Assembly (NCBI GenBank): GCA_021827285.1
Contig: JAKAWM010000181.1
Span: 1-6,278, forward strand
Length of the DNA stretch: 6,278 nt
Direction: 5' to 3'
Source: Actinomycetes bacterium
GTDB lineage: Bacteria > Actinomycetota > Acidimicrobiia > Acidimicrobiales > Palsa-688
A program made the translations under genes and the position numbers. Shown one piece after another: positions 1 through 6,210 of the stretch (within the stretch, counting starts at the first letter, position 1; each line of letters starts with the position of its first letter). The notes beneath the pieces are model-generated. The model was not told where the DNA came from and searched no databases. It saw only the letters and a list, made by a program, of their open reading frames with translations.

Positions 1-859
1 GATGATCGGCCGCACCCCCGCTCACATTCACGCCGTGCGCCCTCTCCGCGACGGGGTCATCGCCAACTTCGAGATCTGCGAAAAGATGCTCGCCTACTTC
101 ATCCGCCGGGTGCACCCAGGCCGGTTTTCCAAGCCGGACATGGTCATCTGCGTGCCGTCAGGGGTGACGGGGGTGGAGAAGCGGGCGGTCATGGACGCGG
201 CCGAGGCGGCAGGCGCGCGCCAGGCCTGGATCATCGAAGAGCCCATGGCCGCTGCCATCGGTGCCGGTCTGCCCGTGCACGAGCCGACCGGCAACATGGT
301 GGTCGACATCGGGGGAGGGACTACAGAAGTGGCGGTCATCTCGATGGGCGGCATCGTCACCAGCCAGTCGGTGCGCATAGCCGGAGACGAGTTGGACGAG
401 TCGATAATCCAGTTCATCAAAAAGGAGTACAGCCTGGCCCTGGGTGAGCGCACGGCTGAGGAAATAAAGATCGCGCTCGGCTCCGCTTGCCCTCTACAAG
501 AAGAAGTGAGCGCAGAGATCCGGGGCCGTGATCTTATAAGCGGGCTTCCCAAGACCATCGTGACCACGACCGAGGAGATCCGCGAGGCGATTGAAGAGCC
601 GGTCTCGGCGATCGTCGATGCCGTCAAGGTGACCCTGGACAAGACACCCCCCGAACTGGCCGCCGACATTATGGAGCAGGGGATCATCCTGACCGGCGGG
701 GGAGCGTTGCTTCATGGCCTGGACGCCAGGCTGGCGGCGGAGACCGGTATGCCAATCGTTATCGCGGACAACCCGTTGCAATCTGTGGCCTTCGGGAGCG
801 GGCAGTGCCTCGAGCAGCTCGGCGTCCTGTCTGACGTCCTCATGACCAGTTCTCGATAG
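1..859 (+). CDS. mreB: Rod shape-determining protein MreB, 5'-truncated by the window edge
   Basis: Actin-like ATPase that forms membrane-associated filaments and positions the cell-wall elongation machinery. The visible 285 residues begin at an internal Met in the MreB motif MIGRTPxxIxAxRPLRDGVIA, which normally lies about 55-60 residues into the protein. The true start and the first phosphate loop are therefore outside the window. Counting from this Met, the actin-fold landmarks appear in order: VPSGVTGVEKRAV (51-63), IIEEPMAAAIGAGL (77-90), the phosphate-2 loop VDIGGGTTEVAVIS (101-114), and the adenosine loop LTGGGALLHGLD (230-241). Nothing is missing or broken in the visible part, and the C terminus is of normal length. 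It ends with TAG 19 nt before mreC. Heading mreC-mreD-mrdA-rodA is the classic setting for the elongation MreB rather than a lone Mbl-type paralogue. Identification is firm; the reading frame continues upstream of base 1. Confidence 0.97.
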   Translation, partial: MIGRTPAHIHAVRPLRDGVIANFEICEKMLAYFIRRVHPGRFSKPDMVICVPSGVTGVEKRAVMDAAEAAGARQAWIIEEPMAAAIGAGLPVHEPTGNMVVDIGGGTTEVAVISMGGIVTSQSVRIAGDELDESIIQFIKKEYSLALGERTAEEIKIALGSACPLQEEVSAEIRGRDLISGLPKTIVTTTEEIREAIEEPVSAIVDAVKVTLDKTPPELAADIMEQGIILTGGGALLHGLDARLAAETGMPIVIADNPLQSVAFGSGQCLEQLGVLSDVLMTSSR

Positions 860-878
860 CGAGGTTTAGGCCGCAGCA

Positions 879-1928
879 GTGGCTGCTTCCCGCCGTCCGA
901 ACAATCGTTTCGTGCTGCTGGTGCTCGTGCTCCTAGGTGTGACTTTGGTCACGCTAAGCGCCCGCAACAGTGGCCAGGGGATCTTCGACAAAGTTCGGGG
1001 GTACGCACGCGACGTCGCCAACCCCTTTCAGTCGGCCGCCCATGCCGCCCTCGAACCAGTGGGCAACTTCCTTTTTGGTGCCCTGAACTACGGCTCGTTG
1101 CGGCAGGAGAACCAGCTCCTGCGCCGCGAGCTGGCCGCCGCCCAAACGGCTCAGGCTCAGGCCGACAGCGAACAGGCCCAGGCCGAGCAGGTGCTGGCCC
1201 AGGCCCACCTCGATTACCTGGGGGCGGTACCCACGGTGGCTGCACAAGTGGTGGGATTGGGGAGCGCCAACTTCGAGCAGACAGTGGAGATCAACCGGGG
1301 CTCGGCCAATGGGGTGGCCGTCGGTGAGCCGGTGGTATCCGCCGGGGGACTGGTGGGCAGCGTGTCCGCCGTCACCGCTCACCTGTCCACGGTTACCCTG
1401 CTCGACGAGCCCGGCTTCACGGTGGGCGTGAAGGTGGTCGCCACGCCGGCGGCTCCTGGCGCCGGCGGTGGCCCGGCTGGCGCCAGCCGCGCCTCAGGGA
1501 CTACCAGCACGACGACCTCCGGTGCTACGACGACCTCCGGCGCCCATCCCGTCACCACGGCGCCCACCAGCACTACTGCCGCCACCACCACCACTAGCCC
1601 CGCGGTCGCCTCAACAGTCACGGCGGGTACGACCCACCCGGCAGGAAGCGGCGCTAACGCCGTGGTCGGCGCGGCCACCGGGCAAGGAGCGGGGCACCTG
1701 CTCTCGGTTCAGGACGTGAACGTGGGTTCGGACATAAAGCGTGGGGACCAACTGGTGACCAGCGGCCTGCAGTTGGAACATTTCCCCGAGGGCATCCCGG
1801 TAGGGACCGTGGCATCGGTGTACTCGCCTCCGGGCGATCTTCAGCTCGCCATTTCGATGAAGCCCTACGTTGACCTGGAGAGCCTTCAGGTAGTTCAGGT
1901 GTTGCTGTGGTCGGCTCAGTCCGGGTGA
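879..1928 (+). CDS. mreC: Rod shape-determining protein MreC with Thr-rich insertion
   Basis: Bitopic membrane protein whose extracytoplasmic beta domain scaffolds the elongasome and activates PBP2/RodA. The 349 residues show one N-terminal membrane segment (about 10-28, RFVLLVLVLLGVTLVTLSA), a linker, and a coiled coil rich in Gln, Ala and Glu (about 75-112, LRQENQLLRRELAAAQ...). The beta-domain signatures follow: AQVVGLGSANFEQTVEINRG (122-141), VVSAGGLVGSV (152-162), LLDEPGFTVGVKV (174-186), GDQLVTSGLQLEHFPEGIPVGTV (289-311). About 70 residues of Thr/Ser/Ala/Gly-rich sequence (189-258) split the beta domain, making the protein longer than most MreC. The GTG start at 879 is chosen because it gives a short basic N terminus right before the membrane segment, and a weak TTAGG (866-870) lies 8 nt upstream. 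The gap from mreB is 19 nt, so co-transcription is likely. Confidence 0.95.
   Translation: MAASRRPNNRFVLLVLVLLGVTLVTLSARNSGQGIFDKVRGYARDVANPFQSAAHAALEPVGNFLFGALNYGSLRQENQLLRRELAAAQTAQAQADSEQAQAEQVLAQAHLDYLGAVPTVAAQVVGLGSANFEQTVEINRGSANGVAVGEPVVSAGGLVGSVSAVTAHLSTVTLLDEPGFTVGVKVVATPAAPGAGGGPAGASRASGTTSTTTSGATTTSGAHPVTTAPTSTTAATTTTSPAVASTVTAGTTHPAGSGANAVVGAATGQGAGHLLSVQDVNVGSDIKRGDQLVTSGLQLEHFPEGIPVGTVASVYSPPGDLQLAISMKPYVDLESLQVVQVLLWSAQSG
1509..1540 (+). repeat. 14-bp direct repeat in the mreC insertion
   Basis: ACGACGACCTCCGG occurs at 1509-1522 and again at 1527-1540, an 18-bp period that keeps frame and encodes TTTSGA twice. It lies inside the low-complexity insertion of MreC and looks like a small tandem duplication by which that insertion could have grown. 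Confidence 0.7.
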
Positions 1929-1950
1929 ACGGTCAGCCGCCAGGTCAGCT

Positions 1951-2583
1951 ATGAACGGGCGCCCGGGTAAGACCTTCGGCCAGGTGGCCGTCCTTTTGGC
2001 GGCCGGGATCCTCCTTCAGACCACTTTTGGCGCCGATCTTCGAGTGGAAAACGTGGCCCCTGATTTCATGATGCTCCTGGCCGCCTGCGCGGGCATAGCC
2101 GGAGGGCCGCAATCGGGGGCCGTCATCGGTTTTTCGGCTGGCCTGCTCAGCGACCTGTTCCTTCAGAGCACCCCGTTCGGCCTGTCGGCACTGGCCGCCT
2201 GCCTGACCGGCTTCGCGGTCGGATGGGCGAGAGCCAACTTGTTCCAACCCAGCCCACTTTTGACCCCGCTCATCGCCGGTGCCGGTACTGCCATGGGCGT
2301 GGTCATCTTTGTGGTTGCCGGTTACGTGGTGGGGCAGTCCCAGCTGGTGGCGCCGGGCAAGAGCTGGCTGTTCGAGCAGGCTGTCATCGAAGGCATATTT
2401 TCAGCAGTGCTGGCCCTGCCGGCGGCCGCCCTAATGGGCTGGGCGCTGGGAGGCGCGAGCGGGGCGATCTCATCTGTGGGCGAGGCGTCCGCGGAGGGCT
2501 TACCCCCTCCGCGGCGGGCGCGATCGTCGGCCCGGGCGCGCCGGCGCCGGCGCGCCTCTGCCCGGGCCAGGACGGTACGGTGA
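1951..2583 (+). CDS. mreD: Rod shape-determining protein MreD with Arg-rich C-terminal tail
   Basis: Small polytopic membrane partner of MreC in the elongation complex. The 210 residues have about six hydrophobic segments (roughly 9-26, 38-51, 54-72, 77-94, 104-127, 145-167). They carry the MreD-type signature PDFMMLLAACAGIxGG...GAVIGFSAGLLSDLFLxxTPFGLSAL (37-81), with the family's Pro/Asp before segment 2 and the GLLxDLF stretch. Typical MreD is about 160-175 residues. Here a tail of about 40 residues follows the last membrane segment, with 12 Arg in the last 23 residues; its cytoplasmic location is inferred from the positive charge. The ATG at 1951 has an AGGT (1942-1945) at good spacing and lies 22 nt after mreC. 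MreD diverges fast, so identification rests on position, topology and the short motif together. The gene ends 4 nt before mrdA. Confidence 0.9.
   Translation: MNGRPGKTFGQVAVLLAAGILLQTTFGADLRVENVAPDFMMLLAACAGIAGGPQSGAVIGFSAGLLSDLFLQSTPFGLSALAACLTGFAVGWARANLFQPSPLLTPLIAGAGTAMGVVIFVVAGYVVGQSQLVAPGKSWLFEQAVIEGIFSAVLALPAAALMGWALGGASGAISSVGEASAEGLPPPRRARSSARARRRRRASARARTVR
2529..2568 (+). repeat. Perfect 22-bp palindrome with outer inverted arms
   Basis: 2535-2556 is a perfect self-complementary palindrome built as GGCGCGCC + GGCGCC + GGCGCGCC. It is flanked by outer arms GGCCCGGG (2529-2536) and CCCGGGCC (2561-2568). As RNA it can form a 9-bp all-G/C stem (2535-2543 with 2548-2556) with a GCGC loop, possibly extended by the outer arms. 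It lies in the last codons of mreD, ending 20 nt before the mrdA start codon. It could affect translation or transcription into mrdA, or simply reflect Arg/Ala codons in GC-rich DNA. Confidence 0.7.
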
Positions 2584-2587
2584 TGCG

Positions 2588-4663
2588 GTGAGCACCACCA
2601 CGCCGGCGGCGGGGCCAGGCTCAACAAGGCTGCGGGCCACGGCCATTTTGGTGGTGGTGGTGTGCCTTTTCGCCACCCTCTTGGGACGTCTTTGGTACTT
2701 GCAGGGGATTGAAGCGGGGAGCCTCCCGGTGCGCCAACTGGCTGGCCAGGGGATCTTGAAGGTCTACATACCGGCACCCCGGGGTGAGATCTTCGATCGA
2801 AACGGTGCCCTCCTGGTTGGTAACCGGATCGAGCAGGTGGTGACCGTCGAGCGCGACGCCTTGCTGTCCGACCCGAGCCTGGTGGGCCGCCTTTCTGCCC
2901 TTTTGGGTATGCCCCCGGGCCAGGTCACGGCGGCCGTGGACAATCCCCAGTACACCCCTTACCAGCCCGTGCCGGTGGCTGAAGGCATTAGCAGTGCCGT
3001 GGCGCTGGCTGTTCAGGAGAACCAGGCCCTACTGGGATCGGGCGTCAGCGTGCAAGCCGAGCCGGTGCCGTACTACCCGCACGGGCCGCTGGCGGCCAAC
3101 ATCCTTGGCTACGTCAGCCAGATAACCGGTTCCGAATATGACCAATTGAAAAACGTCAGCTGTGGGGCGGCGGTAGGTCCCTGCTACCAGGCCAACTCCC
3201 AGTACGGCCAGGCTGGCGTGGAGAACACGTTTGAGAACTACTTACGCGGTACTCCTGGGGTCGAAGAGCTCCAGGTGGACTCTCAGGGCCATGTCCTCGG
3301 CGTCGTGCCCGGCAGTTACCGGCCACCGGTACCGGGTGATGACCTCGTCTTGTCGATCGACCTCCAAGACCAGGAGGCGGCGGAGACGGCGCTCGCACAT
3401 GGGATGGCATACGCCCGGACGCAGGTCGATCCGGCCAGCGGGCACCTGTACCGCGCGCCGGCCGCCTCGATGGTTGTGGAGGACCCCCGTAACGGCCAGA
3501 TCCTGGCTCTGGCCACCAACCCCGACTACAACCCCAAGGACTTTATCGGCGGGATCAGCTACGCCAAATGGGACGCCTACAACAACCCGGTCAACCATTA
3601 CCCCCTCCTCGACCGGGCGATCTCGACCGGCTACGCCCCAGGCTCCACCTGGAAGCTCATAACCGCCACGGCCTCACTGCGCTACGGCCTGCGCAGCCCG
3701 TACACCATTTACAACGACACCGGTACCTACACCATCGGCGGCCAGGTCTTTCACGATAACGACAACGTGGCCCTCGGGCCTGTCGATCTGCAGCAGGCCA
3801 TAGCCGAATCGAGCGACACGTACTTCTACAGCCTCGGGGGCCAGTTCTACCTGCAGTACGACGCAGGCAAGAACATGACCGGCCCGGATCCACTTCAGAG
3901 TGTGGCCATGCAGTACGGTCTGGGTGACTATAGCGGGATCGCCCTGCCCGGGGAGTCCCCCGGGCTTGTCCCCAGTGCCCAGGTGGTGGCCAAGGAGCAT
4001 GCTCAGTACCCCAAGGCTTACCCCGACGGCACGTGGGAGCCTGGTTTCGAAGTGCAAGAAGCCATTGGGCAGGGCCAGGACCTGGTTACTCCGCTGCAAC
4101 TGGCTGATGCCTATGCCACCTTCGCCAATGGCGGGACGCTCTATGTCCCCCAGGTAGCCCTGAAAGTTACGTCCCCGGGGACCAACGGTGCACCAGGCAC
4201 CAAAGTGATCAAGAACTTTGCCCCGCAGGTCAAGAACCACGTCACGATGCCCTCGGCACCGGACCGAGCGGCCATGTTGCAGGGCTTCGTAGGTGTCACA
4301 TCCAGTCCTCAGGGCACCGCCTACGGCGCCTTTGCCGGCGCCGGCTTCCCGCTCAGCCGCTACCCGGTGGGCGCCAAGACGGGTACCGCCGAGGTGGACG
4401 TTCTGTGCACCACGGCCAAGTGCCCCGCCGGCTACGTGCCCTGGCCCCAGTACAAGCAGGACACCTCCGTTTTCACCAGCTTTGCGCCCGCCTACCATCC
4501 CCGCTTCGTCGTCGATGCCGTGTTCGAGCAGTCCGGGTACGGCGCCTCAGTGGCGGCTCCCGCCGTAGCCCAGGAGTACCAAACCCTCTTCGGGCTGAAC
4601 CATCCCGCCGGTGCCACCTCCGGCCGTGGCGGCCCGTCCACCACCTCGGGGAGGGGCCACTGA
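2588..4663 (+). CDS. mrdA: Penicillin-binding protein 2 (class B transpeptidase of elongation)
   Basis: DD-transpeptidase that cross-links peptidoglycan during elongation as partner of RodA. The 691 residues show one N-terminal membrane anchor (about 16-39). The pedestal begins with PAPRGEIFDRNGALL (63-76) and includes YGQAGVENTFENYLRGTPG (206-224). The transpeptidase domain has all three active-site motifs: STWK (353-356, nucleophile Ser353), SSD (408-410, the SxD form seen in PBP2) and KTGT (597-600). The conserved ASMVVEDPRNGQILALATNPDYNP (293-316) and IGQGQDLVTPLQLADAYA (493-510) are present. The tail is Gly/Ser/Thr-rich. Two close Cys pairs stand out: C192/C199 in the pedestal and C607/C612 in an insertion after KTGT. 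The start is GTG 2588; the ATG at 2583 meets a stop after two codons, and no strong ribosome site is visible. Starting 4 nt after the mreD stop, it is probably translated by coupling. Actinobacterial paralogues such as PbpA are less likely given the mreBCD and rodA neighbours. Confidence 0.95.
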   Translation: MSTTTPAAGPGSTRLRATAILVVVVCLFATLLGRLWYLQGIEAGSLPVRQLAGQGILKVYIPAPRGEIFDRNGALLVGNRIEQVVTVERDALLSDPSLVGRLSALLGMPPGQVTAAVDNPQYTPYQPVPVAEGISSAVALAVQENQALLGSGVSVQAEPVPYYPHGPLAANILGYVSQITGSEYDQLKNVSCGAAVGPCYQANSQYGQAGVENTFENYLRGTPGVEELQVDSQGHVLGVVPGSYRPPVPGDDLVLSIDLQDQEAAETALAHGMAYARTQVDPASGHLYRAPAASMVVEDPRNGQILALATNPDYNPKDFIGGISYAKWDAYNNPVNHYPLLDRAISTGYAPGSTWKLITATASLRYGLRSPYTIYNDTGTYTIGGQVFHDNDNVALGPVDLQQAIAESSDTYFYSLGGQFYLQYDAGKNMTGPDPLQSVAMQYGLGDYSGIALPGESPGLVPSAQVVAKEHAQYPKAYPDGTWEPGFEVQEAIGQGQDLVTPLQLADAYATFANGGTLYVPQVALKVTSPGTNGAPGTKVIKNFAPQVKNHVTMPSAPDRAAMLQGFVGVTSSPQGTAYGAFAGAGFPLSRYPVGAKTGTAEVDVLCTTAKCPAGYVPWPQYKQDTSVFTSFAPAYHPRFVVDAVFEQSGYGASVAAPAVAQEYQTLFGLNHPAGATSGRGGPSTTSGRGH
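4648..4656 (+). promoter_or_regulatory. Strong ribosome binding site that fixes the rodA start
   Basis: GGGGAGGGG sits inside the last codons of mrdA with 6 nt between it and ATG 4663. It is the best Shine-Dalgarno-like sequence in the operon. It supports starting rodA at 4663 rather than at an in-frame ATG at 4405, which would overlap mrdA by about 260 bp. Confidence 0.75.
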
Positions 4664-5862
4664 TGGCCCTCGGCACGCTCTCGTCGGTCGGCGCTTCTCC
4701 TGGCTCGGCGGCTGCTCGCCGACCGGTCATCAGCCCGGCGTGGCGCCACGTCGATGTGGTGCTCATCGCGGCGATCGGGTTCCTATCGGTCATCGGTGTG
4801 ACCATGGTCTATGCGACCACGAAGAACCCCCTGGCCGTGCAGGGACTGAGCCCGCAGAGCACCATGCGCAAGGAGGCCATCTTCGCCGTAGCCGGCTTTG
4901 CCGCCATGTGCCTGACCATGTTCTTTGACTACAAGCGCTACTTGTCCTGGGCGCCGGTCCTGTACATCGGCAGCATCCTGGCCCTGGTCGCCACCTTCGC
5001 CATCGGGCACCGGGCATCGGGGGCTCAGTCTTGGATCCAGGTGGGCAGTTACCAGATCGAACCCTCGGAGGTGGTGAAGGTCAGCCTGATCCTGTCCCTC
5101 GCCGCGCTCCTGGCCGCCCGCAAGGGCCAGGTCAGCGGTCGTGTCCTGCTGGTGGTGCTCGGGCTGTCCGTGCTGCCCTTCCTGCTCATCTTCAAGCAGA
5201 ACGCGTTGGGCAGCGCCTTGGTGCTGGCGGTGGTGATGATCGGCATGCTGCTCATGGGGGGCACTCGGGGCAGGCACATGGTGGCCTTGGCCCTGGTAGC
5301 GGCGGTCGGCATGGGTGCGGTGCTGCAACTCGGCTTCCTCAAGCAGTACCAGAAGGACCGCCTTACCACCTTCTTGAGCGCTCCTACCGGCTTCAGCTCG
5401 GGAAGCGGCCAGTCCGACCAATATGCGGCCACCATCGAGTACAACCTGGCCCAGGCCAAAGCCACCATTGCCGACGGCGGGATCACCGGCAAGGGTCTGT
5501 TCAAGGGGCCGCAGACCAACCTTTCCTACGTCCCCAACCAGTCAACCGACTTCATTTTCACGGCGGTGGCTGAACAGTTCGGCTTCGTGGGATCGGCGCT
5601 GCTGCTTGTGCTCTTCGCCCTGGTCATCTGGCGCACCTGGCGGACAGCCATGCTCTCGCGGGACATGGGGGGCACCCTGATCTGCGTGGGGGTGCTGAGC
5701 ATGCTCATGTTCCAGGTCTTTGAGAACGTCGGGATGACCATGGGCATCATGCCTGTGGCTGGGATAACGCTGCCGTTCCTCAGTTACGGGGGGTCTTCCA
5801 TGCTGGTCGACTGGGTGGCCGTAGGGCTGGTGGTGAACGTCGGGATGCGCCGCTTCAGCTGA
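4663..5862 (+). CDS. rodA: Peptidoglycan glycosyltransferase RodA (SEDS family)
   Basis: Multi-pass membrane glycosyltransferase that polymerises lipid II into glycan strands for lateral wall growth and works with PBP2. From ATG 4663 the product is 399 residues, a normal SEDS length, with about ten hydrophobic segments after a ~30-residue cytoplasmic lead. Family landmarks: GAQSWIQVGSYQIEPSEVVK (120-139), GGITGKGLFKGPQ (272-284), the catalytic-loop STDFIFTAVAEQFGFVG (294-310), and NVGMTMGIMPVAGITLPFLSYGGSSM (355-380). Asp296 in STDF aligns with the essential Asp262 of E. coli RodA. Oddly, the usually conserved PDLGT motif reads NALGS (180-184), without its Asp. ATG overlaps the mrdA stop by one base (TGATG) and has a strong ribosome site. 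FtsW or SpoVE would share these motifs; the mre-mrdA context decides for RodA. Confidence 0.95.
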   Translation: MALGTLSSVGASPGSAAARRPVISPAWRHVDVVLIAAIGFLSVIGVTMVYATTKNPLAVQGLSPQSTMRKEAIFAVAGFAAMCLTMFFDYKRYLSWAPVLYIGSILALVATFAIGHRASGAQSWIQVGSYQIEPSEVVKVSLILSLAALLAARKGQVSGRVLLVVLGLSVLPFLLIFKQNALGSALVLAVVMIGMLLMGGTRGRHMVALALVAAVGMGAVLQLGFLKQYQKDRLTTFLSAPTGFSSGSGQSDQYAATIEYNLAQAKATIADGGITGKGLFKGPQTNLSYVPNQSTDFIFTAVAEQFGFVGSALLLVLFALVIWRTWRTAMLSRDMGGTLICVGVLSMLMFQVFENVGMTMGIMPVAGITLPFLSYGGSSMLVDWVAVGLVVNVGMRRFS

Positions 5863-5874
5863 GCTTTGCCTTAA

Positions 5875-5907
5875 GCCCGCTCTTAGGTCACTGCACTGAG
5901 GGCGGGC
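5875..5907 (+). terminator. 12-bp hairpin after rodA, probable terminator without U tract
   Basis: GCCCGCTCTTAG (5875-5886) pairs over all 12 positions (two G-U) with CTGAGGGCGGGC (5896-5907) around a 9-nt loop. It starts 13 nt after the rodA stop codon. No run of T follows, so it is not a canonical intrinsic terminator. U-less hairpin terminators have been proposed in actinobacteria, and the stem could also protect a 3' end. Confidence 0.5.
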
Positions 5908-5924
5908 GCCGCTACAGTTAAGCT
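5896..5924 (+). promoter_or_regulatory. Weak candidate sigma70-type promoter for the downstream leader
   Basis: CTGAGG (5896-5901) and TAAGCT (5919-5924) are separated by 17 bp. The -10 fits TAnnnT, but the -35 matches TTGACA at only three positions. It overlaps the 3' arm of the post-rodA hairpin, where a promoter for a new transcript could sit. This is a guess from spacing; such matches occur by chance. Confidence 0.2.
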
Positions 5925-6045
5925 TGGTATGAGCTCGCTGTGAACTGGCAGGCATTGGCTTCAAGCCCGGGGGCTCCGTTTTCGGGTGCCCTCACACCAG
6001 CCGCACGCTGGCGCCTTCGGCCGGTTGTGCCCCTCCCGAAGCCTG

Positions 6046-6090
6046 GGGAGTAGGCACCTGGCGGCAGCGGAGCCGGTGCGGCCTACTCCC
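6046..6090 (+). repeat. Long-armed inverted repeat in the intergenic region
   Basis: GGGAGTAGGC (6046-6055) and GCCTACTCCC (6081-6090) are perfect 10-nt complements. Inside, ACC/GGT (6056-6058 with 6075-6077) and GGC/GCC (6060-6062 with 6072-6074) can extend the stem towards a 9-nt loop. An alternative inner pairing GCACC (6054-6058) with GGTGC (6075-6079) competes, so two conformers are possible. The arms are less extreme in GC than the surroundings, which makes chance pairing less likely. Confidence 0.6.
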
Positions 6091-6210
6091 GGGACCGAGG
6101 AGCACGGTTCCTACCCTCTTTTGGGGACCACGGCGAGAGTGAGCCTGCGAGCTTGTTCGGGACCTGACCGCGGCGGGGCGCGGCCAACGACTAAGGCCGA
6201 GAGCGCCTAT

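Noticed and set aside
94..687. 197-codon minus-strand frame inside mreB
   Set aside because: Lies wholly antisense to conserved MreB motifs; Ser/Thr-rich shadow with no recognisable domain.
3946..3965. Perfect 8-bp hairpin GCCCGGGG-AGTC-CCCCGGGC inside mrdA
   Set aside because: Encodes the ordinary PBP2 segment LPGESPG; most simply explained by Pro/Gly codons in GC-rich DNA.
3674..4498. 274-codon open frame on the minus strand inside mrdA
   Set aside because: Antisense shadow typical of GC-rich coding DNA; composition is unlike a real protein, and the plus strand encodes a clear PBP2 throughout.
4405..4662. In-frame 86-codon upstream extension of rodA
   Set aside because: It overlaps the end of mrdA, is Arg/Pro-rich like an out-of-frame read, and lacks SEDS similarity. 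ATG 4663 has the strong ribosome site and gives the normal length.
5938..6050. Partial likeness to the ZTP (pfl) riboswitch: GTGAACTGGCA, a small hairpin, then GGGGGCTC
   Set aside because: The required downstream CCGCCTGGGC-type segment and the matching pseudoknot are not found at a suitable place; likely coincidence.
5940..6053. Possible 37-residue ORF starting GTG (MNWQALASSPG...) after rodA
   Set aside because: No convincing ribosome site, rare start, Pro/Arg-rich low-information product, and it overlaps two stem-loops. A leader peptide cannot be fully excluded.
6155..6183. T-box-like GGGACCTGACCGCGG
   Set aside because: Does not match the T-box TGGnACCGCG bulge, and no specifier stem or terminator/antiterminator pair is visible.
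6098..6205. Loose likeness to the c-di-AMP (ydaO) riboswitch (GAGGA..., TTTTGGGG, GACTAAGGC)
   Set aside because: The conserved GCCGAA opening and the CTAACCTCGTAGGC-like closing element are absent or out of order.
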